NCBI RefSeq assembly: GCF_002104765.1
Contig: NZ_NCXM01000036.1
Span: 1 to 50,622, forward strand
Length of the DNA stretch: 50,622 nt
Direction of reading: 5' to 3'
Origin: Mycolicibacterium vulneris
GTDB taxonomy: Bacteria; Actinomycetota; Actinomycetes; Mycobacteriales; Mycobacteriaceae
Each line of letters begins with the position of its first letter. Position 1 is the stretch's first letter. The translations under genes and the position numbers were made by a program. Below the pieces are notes generated by a model, which was not told the origin of the DNA, did no database searches, and saw nothing but the letters and a program-made list of their open reading frames with translations. Positions 22,812-32,766 of this stretch are shown here, piece after piece.

Positions 22812-23666
22812 GTGACAGTCGAGCCACCGCCGGATCATGTGCTGTCGGCGTTTGGTTTGGCCGCCGTTAAACCCGTCTATCTGGGGGCCTCCTGGGAGGG
22901 CGGCTGGCGGTGCGGCGAAGTCGTCTTGTCGCTGGTGGCCGACAACGCCCGCGCGGCCTGGTCCGCGCGGGTCCGCGAGACCCTGTTCGTCGACGGCGTT
23001 CGCCTGGCCCGGCCGGTCCGTTCCACCGATGGGCGTTACGTTGTTTCCGGCTGGCGGGCGGACACCTTCGTCGCCGGGACACCGGAGCCCCGCCATGACG
23101 AAGTCGTCTCCGCGGCGGTGCGGCTGCACGAGGCGACGGGCAAACTCGACCGGCCCCGCTTCCTGACCCAGGGGCCCACGGCGCCGTGGGGCGACGTCGA
23201 CATTTTCATCGCCGCCGATCGGGCGGCCTGGGAGGAACGGCCGCTGGCCTCGGTGCCGCCGGGCGCGCGGGTGGCCCCGCCGACGGCGGACGCCGAGCGG
23301 TCGGTGGAGCTGCTGCACCAGCTCGCCACCCTGCGTAAGCCGACCAAGAGCCCCAACCAGCTGGTACACGGAGACCTTTACGGCACAGTGCTTTTCGTCG
23401 GCACCGCGGCGCCGGGAATCACCGACATCACCCCGTACTGGCGGCCGGCCTCGTGGGCGGCCGGCGTGGTCGTCATCGACGCGCTGTCCTGGGGCGAGGC
23501 CGACGACGGCCTGATCGAACGCTGGAACGCCCTGCCTGAGTGGCCGCAGATGTTGTTGCGGGCGTTGATGTTCCGCCTCGCGGTGCACGCGCTGCACCCG
23601 CGGTCCACGGCCGAGGCGTTCCCCGGCCTGGCCCGCACCGCGGCCCTGGTCCGGCTGGTGCTCTAG
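22812..23666 (+). CDS. TIGR02569-type actinobacterial protein, kinase-like fold (Rv3205c)
   Basis: 284 residues. The sequence has the overall plan of aminoglycoside-phosphotransferase-like proteins: N-terminal small lobe ending in GRYVVSGWRADTF, then LVHGDLYGTVLF as the catalytic-loop counterpart and ITDITPYWRPASWA as a metal-loop counterpart. The aspartates are not in perfect kinase context, so activity is uncertain. I recognise it as the family named TIGR02569, restricted to actinobacteria. Its TAG shares four bases (CTAG) with the stop of the convergent ATL gene. Confidence 0.8.
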   Translation: MTVEPPPDHVLSAFGLAAVKPVYLGASWEGGWRCGEVVLSLVADNARAAWSARVRETLFVDGVRLARPVRSTDGRYVVSGWRADTFVAGTPEPRHDEVVSAAVRLHEATGKLDRPRFLTQGPTAPWGDVDIFIAADRAAWEERPLASVPPGARVAPPTADAERSVELLHQLATLRKPTKSPNQLVHGDLYGTVLFVGTAAPGITDITPYWRPASWAAGVVVIDALSWGEADDGLIERWNALPEWPQMLLRALMFRLAVHALHPRSTAEAFPGLARTAALVRLVL

Positions 23667-23971
23667 CGTTCGTCGGGAAACTCGTAGCGAACCTCGCGCA
23701 GCGCAATCCTGCCGTCGGTTGCCAGCACGCCTTCGGCGCGCAACAACTCCAGCTGCCGGGTCGTCAGGTGCCGCGCCGGGCGCCCGGAGGCGGTGATCAC
23801 TCGGTGCCAGGGCAGGTCGGAGGAATCGGTCCGCATGATCCAGCCGACGATACGCGGGCTGGAAAGCCCTGCGACAGTGGCGATGTCACCGTAGGTGGCT
23901 ACCCTGCCGGATGGGATCGCGGCGACCAGCGCACGCACCCGCTCGACCTGCTCGTCGGTCACCGGCGCCAT
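23663..23971 (-). CDS. alkyltransferase-like (ATL) DNA repair protein (Rv3204)
   Basis: 102 residues of the MGMT/Ada C-terminal DNA-binding fold: IPSGRVATYGDIATVAGLSS, RIVGWIMRTD, then PWHRVI at 54–59 where true alkyltransferases have PCHRV. Trp55 replaces the acceptor cysteine, the hallmark of ATL proteins. ATLs bind O6-alkylguanine without repairing it and hand the lesion to nucleotide excision repair. ATG 23971 overlaps lipV by 13 bp; GTG 23962 (4-bp overlap) is an alternative. UvrD2 and AdnAB, also DNA repair, lie in the same window. Confidence 0.92.
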   Translation of the reverse strand: MAPVTDEQVERVRALVAAIPSGRVATYGDIATVAGLSSPRIVGWIMRTDSSDLPWHRVITASGRPARHLTTRQLELLRAEGVLATDGRIALREVRYEFPDER

Positions 23972-24759
23972 CCGCAGCGCGCTTCCAGCAGCTCGCGGGT
24001 CAGCGCGGCGACCTCGTCGGGCTTGGCGTACGGCACCATGTGGTTGCAGTCGAAGTCCAGCAGCCGGAAATCCGATCCCAACCGCCGCGCGAAGCCGTCG
24101 ATGAGTTTGTCGGTGACGTAGGGCGGGGTGGTGCGCTTGGCGCGCACCAGGACCGTCGGGGTCTTCGCCGGCGGCAGCACGGTGTCGCGGGCCAACTCGC
24201 TCCAGTACGCCATCATCGCCGGCAGGCTGACCCGCCAGCCGTAGCGCCCGCCCGGCAGCGCGATCAGGTGCTCGTCGACCTCGGCGTCCAGCAGGGCGGG
24301 CTCGACATCGGACCACGAGCCGTGCACCTTCTCCTGGCGCGCCTCCTCGGCGTCCGGATAGTCGGGCGAGGACAGCATCGCCTCGGCGATCTCGCGCATC
24401 CAGTCGCCGTCCAGCCCGACCGCCGGGTCGAGCAGCAGCAGCCCGGCCACCAGGTCGGGGCGGGCCGCAGCGAGGTGCATCGCCAGCCCGCCGCCGAACG
24501 AGTGGCCCACGATCACCACCGGGGTGCCGGGCTGCTCGTCGAGTAGTGCGGCCAGGGCCGCGACGTTGGCGTCGATGGTCCACGGCGCAGCCCACGAGGA
24601 CCGGCCGTGGCCGACCAGATCCGGTGCGGCGATGCCGATTCCGGGCAGAAAGCCGGACAGATGCTGCCAGCGCTGGCCGTGGCCGGTCAACCCGTGCAGC
24701 GCCAGGACCTGCGCCGGTCCGGACGGGCCGTAGCGGTGCACATGCAACTTCGCGGTCAC
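23959..24759 (-). CDS. lipV: alpha/beta hydrolase, lipase LipV
   Basis: 266 residues with the alpha/beta-hydrolase fold: oxyanion segment LHGLTGHG, APDLVGHGRSSW, nucleophile elbow VVIVGHSFGGGLAMHLAA, acid region in VLVRAKRTTPP and His in DCNHMVPYAKPDE. It corresponds to Rv3203 (LipV), reported as an esterase/lipase. The start is GTG at 24759. It heads a two-gene unit with the overlapping ATL gene. Confidence 0.9.
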   Translation of the reverse strand: MTAKLHVHRYGPSGPAQVLALHGLTGHGQRWQHLSGFLPGIGIAAPDLVGHGRSSWAAPWTIDANVAALAALLDEQPGTPVVIVGHSFGGGLAMHLAAARPDLVAGLLLLDPAVGLDGDWMREIAEAMLSSPDYPDAEEARQEKVHGSWSDVEPALLDAEVDEHLIALPGGRYGWRVSLPAMMAYWSELARDTVLPPAKTPTVLVRAKRTTPPYVTDKLIDGFARRLGSDFRLLDFDCNHMVPYAKPDEVAALTRELLEARCGWRR

Positions 24760-24804
24760 CCGTCGATGGTGCCAGCCGCCACGATCACCACGCGCGGGCG
24801 GTCC

Positions 24805-25008
24805 TCACCGGTCGTCATCCCGATCGTCCTCGGTGGAGACGATGTAGGCCTGCTCGATCACGTCGGCCTCGTTGGCTTCCCGGTCCCCGGAGGTTACGTA
24901 GTCGATGTCCAGGCCTGTCTCGTCGTCGGAATCGATGGGCTGCGATTGTTCCACCGCGTCGCCTTCGGGCGCCTCGTCGACGGGAAAGCCGCGTTCGTCG
25001 TCCTGCAT
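24805..25008 (-). CDS. small acidic protein, unknown function
   Basis: 67 residues with many Asp and Glu (MQDDERGFPVDEAPEGDAVE, ending STEDDRDDDR). It has no signal peptide or membrane segment and is likely disordered. ATG 25008 is preferred because GGAGG lies about 10 bases upstream; a GTG at 25017 is in frame but too close to that site. It is divergent from adnA by about 150 bp. I do not recognise the family. Confidence 0.65.
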   Translation of the reverse strand: MQDDERGFPVDEAPEGDAVEQSQPIDSDDETGLDIDYVTSGDREANEADVIEQAYIVSTEDDRDDDR

Positions 25009-25159
25009 GGTTTGCACCCCTCCTTCCGGTCTGCTCCTCGTTCCGGCCTCCAGGGTAAGAGTTCGCGGCGGTGCCGGCCGGGTTCGACCACCAGCTGCTG
25101 CAGGCCGCGTTTCGTCGCGCCCTAGCGAATCTGTCGGACCCTCGTGATGTCATGCCGTC

Positions 25160-28100
25160 ATGGCCTACACGTGGGACGCCGAAGCGCGCACAGTTTTAGA
25201 CCCGGGTGCGCGCGGTCAGCTGCGTGTTCTCGGTGGGCCCGGCACCGGCAAGAGCAGCCTGCTGATCGACGCCGCGGTCGCCCAGATCGACGCCGGGGTC
25301 AACCCGGAATCGGTTCTGCTGCTTACCGGTTCCGGCCGAATGGGAATGGCCGAGCGCAGCGCGCTCACGACGGCGTTGCTGCGCTCGCGATCCACCGGCG
25401 GAGGGCGGGCCGCCGTGAGCGAGCCGCTGGTGCGGACCGTGCACGGGTACGCGTACGCGGTCTTGCGGCGCGCGGCCGAGCGCGCCGGCGAGGCGCCCCC
25501 GCGGCTGGTCACCAGCGCCGAGCAGGACGCTATCATCCGGGAGCTGCTGGCCGGAGACCTCGAAGACGGACCGCGCGCCGCGACGGCCTGGCCGGCACAG
25601 CTGCGGCCCGCGCTGGGCACCGCCGGCTTCGCCACCGAACTGCGAAACCTGTTGGCCCGCTGCGCCGAACGCGGCGTGGATCCCCAGGAATTGGAGCGGC
25701 TGGGCCGTCGCTGCCGGCGGCCTGAGTGGACCGCCGCCGGCCAATTCGCGCGCCAGTACGAGCAGGTGATGCTGCTGCGCGCCGCGGTGGGCACGGCCGC
25801 ACCGGAGGCCACCACACCCGCGCTGGGCGCCGCCGAATTGGTGGGCGCCGCACTGGAAGCGTTCGCCGTCGACCCCGAATTGCTGTCCGCTGCACGCGGC
25901 CGGATCCGCGTCCTGCTGGTCGACGACGCCCAACAGCTCGACCCGCAGGCCGCCCGCCTGGTTCGGGTGCTCGCGGCGGGCGCCGAGTTGGCGCTGATCG
26001 CCGGGGATCCCAACCAGGCGGTCTTCGGCTTCCGGGGTGGCGAACCCGCCGGGTTGCTCGGCGGTGACGCGCCCTCGGTGACGCTGACGACGTCGCACCG
26101 CTGCGCCCCCGCCGTGGCGCGCGCGGTCAGCGGTATCGCCGCCCGGTTACCGGGTGGGAGCCGCGGGCGGCAGATCGACGGTGCCGGGGCAGGGGAGGGG
26201 TCGGTCACGGTGCGGCTGGCCGCGTCGGCGCACGCCGAGGCGGCGACCATCGCCGACGCGCTGCGGCGCGCACACCTGGTCGACGGCGTGCCCTGGTCGC
26301 AGATGGCGGTCATCGTCCGGTCGGTGCCGCGGACGGGTGCGCGGTTGCCGCGAGCGTTGGCCGCCGCCGGGGTGCCGGTGGCCGCACCGGCCGTCCCCGG
26401 GCCGTTGTCCGAGGAGCCGGCCGCGCGCGCCCTGCTCACCGTGCTGCTGGCCACCGCCGACGGGCTCGACGGGCAGCAGGCGCTGACACTGCTGACCGGC
26501 CCCATCGGTCGTGTGGATCCGGTTTCGCTGCGCCAGCTGCGCCGAACACTGCAGCGCGCCAAACCCGATCGCGCACCGGCGGATTTCGCCGACCTGTTGG
26601 TCGGGGCGCTGTCCGGTGACGCGACGCCGCCGGGACCGCAGTTCGCCCCGCTGCGCAGGGTCCGCGCGGTGCTGGACGCGGCCGCGCGCTCGCACCGCGC
26701 CGGTGACGACCCGCGCTACACCCTGTGGGCCGCCTGGCGCCGGTCCGGGTTGCAGCGCCGCTGGCTGTCGGTGAGCGAGCGCGGCGGTCCCGCGGCGGCC
26801 CAGGCCACCCGGGACCTCGAGTCGGTGACCGCGTTGTTCGGCGTCACCGACGACTACGTGTCTCGCACCTCGGGTGCGTCGCTGCGCGGTCTGGTCGAGC
26901 ACATCGCCGCGCTGGCGCTGCCGAGCGCCACCCCCGAGCCCGTCGCCGCGGCCGAGCAGGTCAGGGTGCTCAGCGCGCACGCCGCGCTGGGGCACGAATG
27001 GGATTTCGTGGTGATCGCCGGATTGCAGGATGGCTTGTGGCCCAACACCGTTCCGCGCGGTGGTGTGCTGGCCACCCAGCGGCTCCTGGACGTGCTGGAC
27101 GGGGTCGGCGCGGACGCCTCGGTGCGCGCGCCGCTGCTGGCCGAGGAGCGCAGGCTGCTGGTGGCGGCGATGGGCCGGGCCACGCGCCGGTTGCTGGTGA
27201 CGGCGGTCGACAGCGACACCGGTGGGGCCGGCCTGGAGGCCGCGCTGCCGTCGGTGTTCTTCGCCGAAATCGCGCAGTGGGCCGACGACGACGCCGCTAG
27301 CGCCGGCGCGGAACCGGTCTCGGCGCCGCGGGTGTTGTCCGCGGCCGCGCTGGTGGGCCGGCTGCGTGGCGTGGTGTGCGCGCCCGACGGCGCGGTGGAC
27401 GAGCTCGCCCGCGATTGCGCGGCAACGCAATTGGCGCGGTTGGCCAAAGCCGGCGTGCCCGGCGCCGACCCGGCCGGGTGGCACGGTCTGACCCCGGTCA
27501 GCACCAGCGAGCCGCTGCGCGACAGCGGCGACGTGGTCACCCTGACGCCGTCGACCCTGCAGACCCTCAGCGAGTGCCCGCTGCGCTGGCTCGCTGAGCG
27601 ACACGGAGGATCCGGCCCGCGCGACGTGCGCTCGGCGATCGGGTCGGTGGTGCACGCCCTGATCGCCGAACCGCACCGGAGCGAATCGGAATTGCTGGCC
27701 GAGCTGGACCGCGTCTGGAAGCACCTTCCCATTGCGGCGCAATGGTATTCGGACAACGAGCTGGCCCGGCACCGCGCCATGCTGGAGGCGTTCATCGAGT
27801 GGCGGGCGCAGACCCGGGGCGCACTGACCGAGGTCGGCGTCGAGGTCGAGATCGAGGGGACGGTGGCCACCGGCGACGGCGGCCAGGTGCGGCTGCGGGG
27901 CCGGGTCGACCGGCTGGAGCGCGATGCCGCCGGCCGGCTGGTGATCGTCGACATCAAAACTGGCAAGACGCCGGTCAGCAAGGACGATGCGCAACAACAC
28001 GCCCAGCTTGCCATGTATCAGCTGGCGGTGGCAGAGGGATTGGTGGGCAACGGGACCGACAATGTGGAGCCCGGCGGCGCGCGGCTGGTCTACGTCGGCA

Positions 28101-28297
28101 AGACCGGGGCGTCGGGAGTGGCCGAACGCGAACAGGATCCGCTGACGGCCGCCGCCGGAGAGGAATGGCGCGAGGTCATCGGGCGCGCGGCCGGCGCGAC
28201 ATCCGGCCCGCAGTTCATCGCCCGGCGCAACGACGGCTGCACCCATTGCCCCATCCGGCCGAACTGCCCGGCCCACACCGACGGCGCGCAGCGATGA
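25160..28297 (+). CDS. adnA: AdnA: helicase–nuclease subunit for double-strand break resection
   Basis: 1045 residues. The N-terminal UvrD-like motor has Walker A GGPGTGKS (25–32) and a degenerate Walker B LLVDDAQQLDP with Asp255, plus GDPNQAVFGFRGG. The C-terminal RecB-type nuclease has Asp931 and Lys933 in VIVDIKTGK. Four cysteines, Cys806 (SECPLRW), Cys1027, Cys1030 and Cys1036 (CTHCPIRPNC), form the expected [4Fe-4S] clamp. AdnA pairs with AdnB to resect DNA ends in mycobacteria (Rv3202c). Its TGA overlaps the adnB ATG, so the subunits are co-translated. Confidence 0.95.
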   Translation: MAYTWDAEARTVLDPGARGQLRVLGGPGTGKSSLLIDAAVAQIDAGVNPESVLLLTGSGRMGMAERSALTTALLRSRSTGGGRAAVSEPLVRTVHGYAYAVLRRAAERAGEAPPRLVTSAEQDAIIRELLAGDLEDGPRAATAWPAQLRPALGTAGFATELRNLLARCAERGVDPQELERLGRRCRRPEWTAAGQFARQYEQVMLLRAAVGTAAPEATTPALGAAELVGAALEAFAVDPELLSAARGRIRVLLVDDAQQLDPQAARLVRVLAAGAELALIAGDPNQAVFGFRGGEPAGLLGGDAPSVTLTTSHRCAPAVARAVSGIAARLPGGSRGRQIDGAGAGEGSVTVRLAASAHAEAATIADALRRAHLVDGVPWSQMAVIVRSVPRTGARLPRALAAAGVPVAAPAVPGPLSEEPAARALLTVLLATADGLDGQQALTLLTGPIGRVDPVSLRQLRRTLQRAKPDRAPADFADLLVGALSGDATPPGPQFAPLRRVRAVLDAAARSHRAGDDPRYTLWAAWRRSGLQRRWLSVSERGGPAAAQATRDLESVTALFGVTDDYVSRTSGASLRGLVEHIAALALPSATPEPVAAAEQVRVLSAHAALGHEWDFVVIAGLQDGLWPNTVPRGGVLATQRLLDVLDGVGADASVRAPLLAEERRLLVAAMGRATRRLLVTAVDSDTGGAGLEAALPSVFFAEIAQWADDDAASAGAEPVSAPRVLSAAALVGRLRGVVCAPDGAVDELARDCAATQLARLAKAGVPGADPAGWHGLTPVSTSEPLRDSGDVVTLTPSTLQTLSECPLRWLAERHGGSGPRDVRSAIGSVVHALIAEPHRSESELLAELDRVWKHLPIAAQWYSDNELARHRAMLEAFIEWRAQTRGALTEVGVEVEIEGTVATGDGGQVRLRGRVDRLERDAAGRLVIVDIKTGKTPVSKDDAQQHAQLAMYQLAVAEGLVGNGTDNVEPGGARLVYVGKTGASGVAEREQDPLTAAAGEEWREVIGRAAGATSGPQFIARRNDGCTHCPIRPNCPAHTDGAQR

Positions 28298-31200
28298 CCC
28301 CGGCGCGGCCGCGCTACAGCCCCGCCGAATTAGCCGTCGCGCTAGGGCTTTTCCCGCCGACCGATGAGCAGGCCGCAGTCATCGCCGCGCCGCCGGAACC
28401 GCTGGTGGTGATCGCCGGCGCTGGCGCCGGCAAGACCGAAACCATGGCGGCGCGGGTGGTGTGGCTGATCGCCAACGGCTACGCCGAACCCGGTCAGGTG
28501 CTGGGCTTGACGTTCACCCGCAAGGCCGCCGGCCAGCTGCTGCGCCGGGTGCGGTCACGACTGGCCCGGCTGGCCGGCGTCGGCCTGGGCGCGCCGGGCG
28601 CGACCGTCGACACCGAGGGTGCTCCGACGGTCAGCACCTACCACGCCTTCGCGGGCTCGCTGCTGCGCGACTACGGGCTGCTGCTGCCCGTCGAGCCCGA
28701 CACCCGGCTCCTCAGCGAAACCGAGTTGTGGCAGCTGGCTTTCGACGTGGTAAACGGTTATCCCGGCGAACTGCGGACCGACAAGACCCCGGCGGCCGTC
28801 ACCTCGATGGTGCTGCGGCTGTGGGGGCAGCTGGCCGAACACCTGGTGGACACGGGCCAGCTGCGCGACACCCATGTCGAGTTGGAACGGCTGATCCACT
28901 GCCTGCCCGCGGGCCCCTACCAACGGGACCGCGGCCCCAGCCAATGGCTGCTACGGCTGCTGGCCACCCAGACCGAACGCACCGAGCTGGTGCCGCTGCT
29001 CGACGCGCTCAACGACCGCATGCGCGCCGCGAAGGTGATGGACTTCGGGATGCAGATGGCCTCGGCGGCCAGGCTCGCAGCGACGTTCCCGCAAGTCGGC
29101 GAGGACCTGCGCGCCCGCTATCGGGTGGTGCTGCTCGACGAGTACCAGGACACCGGCCACGCCCAACGCATCACGCTCTCAGCGCTATTCGGCGGCGGGG
29201 TCGACGACGGGCTGGCGCTCACCGCCGTCGGCGACCCCATTCAGTCGATCTACGGCTGGCGCGGCGCGTCGGCGACCAACCTGCCGCGGTTCACCACCGA
29301 CTTCCCCCGATCCGACGGCACCCCCGCCCCGGTCCTCGAGTTGCGGACCAGTTGGCGTAATCCGCCCCGCGCGCTGCGGGTGGCCAACGCGGTATCGGCG
29401 GAGGCGCGGCGGAGATCGGTGGCCGTGCACTCGCTGCGCCCGCGCCCGGACGCCCCGCCCGGCACCGTCCGCTGCGCATTGCTGTCCGATGTGACGGCCG
29501 AGCGCGAGTGGATCGCCGATCACCTCGACAGGCGTTACCGGCAGGCCCGCGACCAGGGCGTCGGTCCGCCGACGGCCGCGGTTCTGGTGCGCCGCAACGC
29601 CGATGCGGCGCCCATCGCCGACGCGCTGCGCGCTCGCGGCATCCCCGTCGAGGTTGTCGGGCTGGCCGGGCTGCTGGCCATCCCGGAGGTGGCCGAGGTG
29701 GTGGCCATGCTGCGCCTGGTCGCCGATCCGACGGCCGGGGCGGCGGCGATGCGGGTGCTCACCGGTTCACGCTGGCGCCTGGGCGCGCGCGACCTCGCGG
29801 CGCTGTGGCAGCGGGCGCGTGCGCTCAGCGGGGTGGTGCAGCCCGCCGAAGCGTCCTCGCCCGAATCGATCGCGAGCGCGGCCGGCCCCGACGCGGACAC
29901 CGTGTGCCTGGCCGACGCGATCGCCGATCCCGGTGCGACCGGGGCATATTCGGCTGCGGGATACCAGCGCATCAGCGCGCTGGCCGGCGAACTGAACGCG
30001 TTGCGCGCCCACCTGGGACATCCACTCCCGGATTTGGTCGCCGAGGTGCGCCGGGTGCTGGGCATCGACTGCGAAGTCCGGGCCGCGGCGGGGGTCGGGG
30101 CCGGCTGGGCCGGCACCGAGAACCTGGATGCGTTCGCCGACGTGGTCGCCGGGTACGCCGAACGCACCGACGCCGCGACTCGTCCGGCGGACGGATCGGC
30201 GGCCACCTCGGTGACCGGCCTGCTGGCATTCCTGGACGTCGCCGAGTCGGTCGAGAACGGTTTGGCGTCTGCACCATTGGCGGTCGCCCGCGATCGCGTC
30301 CAGGTGCTCACCGTGCACTCCGCGAAGGGGCTGGAATGGCAGGTCGTCGCCGTGGCCCACCTGTCCGGCGGCACCTTCCCGTCGACGGCGTCGAAGAGCA
30401 CCTGGCTCACCGACGCCGCCGAGCTGCCGCCGCTCTTGCGCGGCGACCGCGCCGCCGCCGGCGCGCTGGGCATCCCGGTGATGGACACCTCGGACGTCAC
30501 CAATCGAAAGCAGCTGTCGGACAAGATCTCCGAGCATCGACGCCAGCTCGAGCAGCGGCGCATCGACGAGGAGCGCCGGTTGCTCTATGTCGCCATCACC
30601 CGAGCCGAGGACACGCTGCTGGTATCCGGGCACCACTGGGCGGCCACCGGCATCAAGCCGCGCGGTCCGTCGGACTTCCTGTGCGAAATCAAGGCCCTCA
30701 TCGACGATTCGGCCGTGGCCGGCGACCCCTGCGGTACGGTGGAGCACTGGGCCCCGGCGCCCGCTGATGGCGAGCGAAACCCGCTGCGCGACACCGTCGT
30801 CGAGGCGGTATGGCCGCCCGACCCGCTGGCGACGCGGCGGGACGCCGTCGAGCACGGCGCCGCTCTGGTGGCGCGGGCGTTGCGGGCCGATGCGACCGAG
30901 GCTTGCGTCGACGTGGACGGCTGGGCCGCCGACGTCGACGCACTGCTGGCCGAACGCGCCCGGCTGGTGCAGCCGCCGGCCGCCGTCCTGCCGGGCCAGT
31001 TGTCGGTCAGCTCGCTGGTCGGCCTGGCGCGCGACCCGGCGGGCACCGCGCAGCGGTTGAGGCACCGGCTGCCGTCGCGGCCAGAGCCGCATGCGTTGTT
31101 GGGCAATGCCTTTCACTCGTGGGTGCAGAAATTCTACGGCGCCGAGTGTCTGTTCGAGCTTGGCGATCTGCCGGGCGCGGCGGACTCCGACGTCGGCGAC

Positions 31201-31602
31201 ACCGCGGAACTGATCGCGTTGCAAGACGCCTTCACCGAGTCCCCCTGGGCCGCAAGAACTCCCGTGGCCATCGAGGTGCCGTTCGAGATGGTCATCGGCG
31301 AGACGCTGGTGCGCGGGCGCATCGACGCGGTCTTCGCCGATCCCGACGGCGGGGCCACCGTGGTGGACTGGAAAACTGGCGAACCGCCGCACGGTCCGGA
31401 AGCGATGCGGCAGGCCGCCGTCCAGCTCGCCGTGTACCGCGTGGCCTGGGCGGCGTTGGCCGGCATCCCGGAATCGTCGGTGCGTACCGCCTTCCATTAC
31501 GTGCGCGCCCGCACCACCGTGATCCCCGAGGACCTGCCGAGCGCCGCGGAAGTCGTGGGGCTGCTGACGGAGCCGGCCGGCGACCATCGCGCCCGGGTGT
31601 GA
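28294..31602 (+). CDS. adnB: AdnB: lead motor and nuclease subunit of AdnAB
   Basis: 1102 residues. The motor is intact: AGAGAGKT (41–48), LTFTRKAAGQ, Walker B LLDEYQDTGHA with Asp282, GDPIQSIYGWRGAS, HSAKGLEWQVVAVAHL and RRLLYVAITRAEDTL. The C-terminal nuclease has Asp1025 and Lys1027 in VVDWKTGEPP. In M. smegmatis AdnB is the main translocation motor and AdnAB works in RecA-dependent repair alongside RecBCD. The ATG at 28294 overlaps the adnA stop (ATGA). Confidence 0.95.
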   Translation: MTPARPRYSPAELAVALGLFPPTDEQAAVIAAPPEPLVVIAGAGAGKTETMAARVVWLIANGYAEPGQVLGLTFTRKAAGQLLRRVRSRLARLAGVGLGAPGATVDTEGAPTVSTYHAFAGSLLRDYGLLLPVEPDTRLLSETELWQLAFDVVNGYPGELRTDKTPAAVTSMVLRLWGQLAEHLVDTGQLRDTHVELERLIHCLPAGPYQRDRGPSQWLLRLLATQTERTELVPLLDALNDRMRAAKVMDFGMQMASAARLAATFPQVGEDLRARYRVVLLDEYQDTGHAQRITLSALFGGGVDDGLALTAVGDPIQSIYGWRGASATNLPRFTTDFPRSDGTPAPVLELRTSWRNPPRALRVANAVSAEARRRSVAVHSLRPRPDAPPGTVRCALLSDVTAEREWIADHLDRRYRQARDQGVGPPTAAVLVRRNADAAPIADALRARGIPVEVVGLAGLLAIPEVAEVVAMLRLVADPTAGAAAMRVLTGSRWRLGARDLAALWQRARALSGVVQPAEASSPESIASAAGPDADTVCLADAIADPGATGAYSAAGYQRISALAGELNALRAHLGHPLPDLVAEVRRVLGIDCEVRAAAGVGAGWAGTENLDAFADVVAGYAERTDAATRPADGSAATSVTGLLAFLDVAESVENGLASAPLAVARDRVQVLTVHSAKGLEWQVVAVAHLSGGTFPSTASKSTWLTDAAELPPLLRGDRAAAGALGIPVMDTSDVTNRKQLSDKISEHRRQLEQRRIDEERRLLYVAITRAEDTLLVSGHHWAATGIKPRGPSDFLCEIKALIDDSAVAGDPCGTVEHWAPAPADGERNPLRDTVVEAVWPPDPLATRRDAVEHGAALVARALRADATEACVDVDGWAADVDALLAERARLVQPPAAVLPGQLSVSSLVGLARDPAGTAQRLRHRLPSRPEPHALLGNAFHSWVQKFYGAECLFELGDLPGAADSDVGDTAELIALQDAFTESPWAARTPVAIEVPFEMVIGETLVRGRIDAVFADPDGGATVVDWKTGEPPHGPEAMRQAAVQLAVYRVAWAALAGIPESSVRTAFHYVRARTTVIPEDLPSAAEVVGLLTEPAGDHRARV

Positions 31603-31695
31603 CCTGCGCCGCCCGTGTATTGGGGAGGCTGTGGCCGTGGTTACATAAGACGGTGCGTGTCGCGTGCGCAGAAGGTAAGCCGATGACGGGCCGCC

Positions 31696-32766
31696 GTGGG
31701 CAACGGTAGGTCCCGCAAGCTGCGCGGTCTGGACGAAACCCTGACGGCTCAGCGCGGTCACCAGCTGATCGGCGTGGTGCGCATCCCCGAGGAGCACGCG
31801 AGTCCCATCCGCGTCATCACCCGGCGCCTGGCCATCGCGCTGGTGGTGCTGTTCGCCGCGGCCGTCATCGTCTACCTGGATCGCAACGGTTACCGCGACG
31901 TGCGCAACCAACCGCTGACCTTTTTGGACTGCGTGTACTTCTCCGCGGTGTCCCTGTCGACCACCGGCTACGGCGACATCACGCCGTACACCGAAACCGC
32001 GCGTCTGATGCACACCCTGATCTTCACCGCGCTGCGGATCGCGTTCCTGGCCGTGTTGGTCGGCACCACGCTCGAAGTGCTCTCCGAGCGGTCTCGCCAA
32101 GGGTGGAAGATTCAGCGTTGGAGGAGCAGAGTGCGCAACCACACCATCGTGATCGGCTATGGCACCAAAGGGAAGACGGCCGTCGCCGCCATCCTCGGTG
32201 ACGAGGATGCCCACGGTGACGTCGTCGTCGTCGACATCGACCGCAGCACGCTCGAGCACGCCGATAGCGCGGGCCTGGTTACCGTGCATGGCGATGCCAC
32301 TCGAGCCGATGTGTTGCGGCTGGCCGGGGCGCAGCATGCGGCGTCTGTCATCGTCGCCACCAACCGCGATGACACCGCGGTGCTGGTGACGCTGACGGCG
32401 CGCGAGCTCGCACCCCACGCCAAGATCGTCGCGTCGATCCGGGAAACGGAGAATCAGCACCTACTGCAGCAGTCGGGTGCGGACTCGGTGGTGGTGTCCT
32501 CGGCCACCGCCGGCCGGCTCCTCGGGCTGGCCACCACCATGCCCAGCGTCGTGGAGATGATCGAGGACCTGCTGACTCCCGACGTCGGGCTGGCCATCGC
32601 CGAGCGTGAAGTGGAGCAGACCGAGGTCGGCGGATCGCCGCGGCACCTGCGCGACATCGTGCTCGGTGTGGTGCGCGACGGCCACCTGCTGCGCATCGGC
32701 GCCCCGGAAGTGGATGCCATCGAGGCCAACGACCGGCTGCTCTACATCCGAAACGCCGACCACTGA
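31696..32766 (+). CDS. potassium channel with cytosolic TrkA-N domain (Rv3200c)
   Basis: 356 residues. Two membrane helices (about 47–66 and 112–130) flank a pore loop with selectivity filter STTGYGD. A cytosolic Rossmann RCK/TrkA-N domain follows (VIGYGTKGKTAVAAIL, VVDIDRST, HGDATRADVLRLAG) and a C-terminal TrkA-C-like part. It should conduct K+ under control of nucleotide or ligand bound to the RCK ring. The start is GTG 31696. The stop overlaps the nudC ATG by one base, so the two are an operon. Confidence 0.92.
   Translation: MGNGRSRKLRGLDETLTAQRGHQLIGVVRIPEEHASPIRVITRRLAIALVVLFAAAVIVYLDRNGYRDVRNQPLTFLDCVYFSAVSLSTTGYGDITPYTETARLMHTLIFTALRIAFLAVLVGTTLEVLSERSRQGWKIQRWRSRVRNHTIVIGYGTKGKTAVAAILGDEDAHGDVVVVDIDRSTLEHADSAGLVTVHGDATRADVLRLAGAQHAASVIVATNRDDTAVLVTLTARELAPHAKIVASIRETENQHLLQQSGADSVVVSSATAGRLLGLATTMPSVVEMIEDLLTPDVGLAIAEREVEQTEVGGSPRHLRDIVLGVVRDGHLLRIGAPEVDAIEANDRLLYIRNADH

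Noticed and set aside
26147..28276. 709-codon open frame on the minus strand inside adnA
   Set aside because: It is an antisense shadow caused by high GC third positions; it is Arg/Gly/His-rich, without domains, while the plus strand encodes a complete AdnA.
29767..32460. 897-codon open frame on the minus strand across adnB and the channel gene
   Set aside because: It crosses two well-supported genes on the other strand and has low-complexity composition and no motif.
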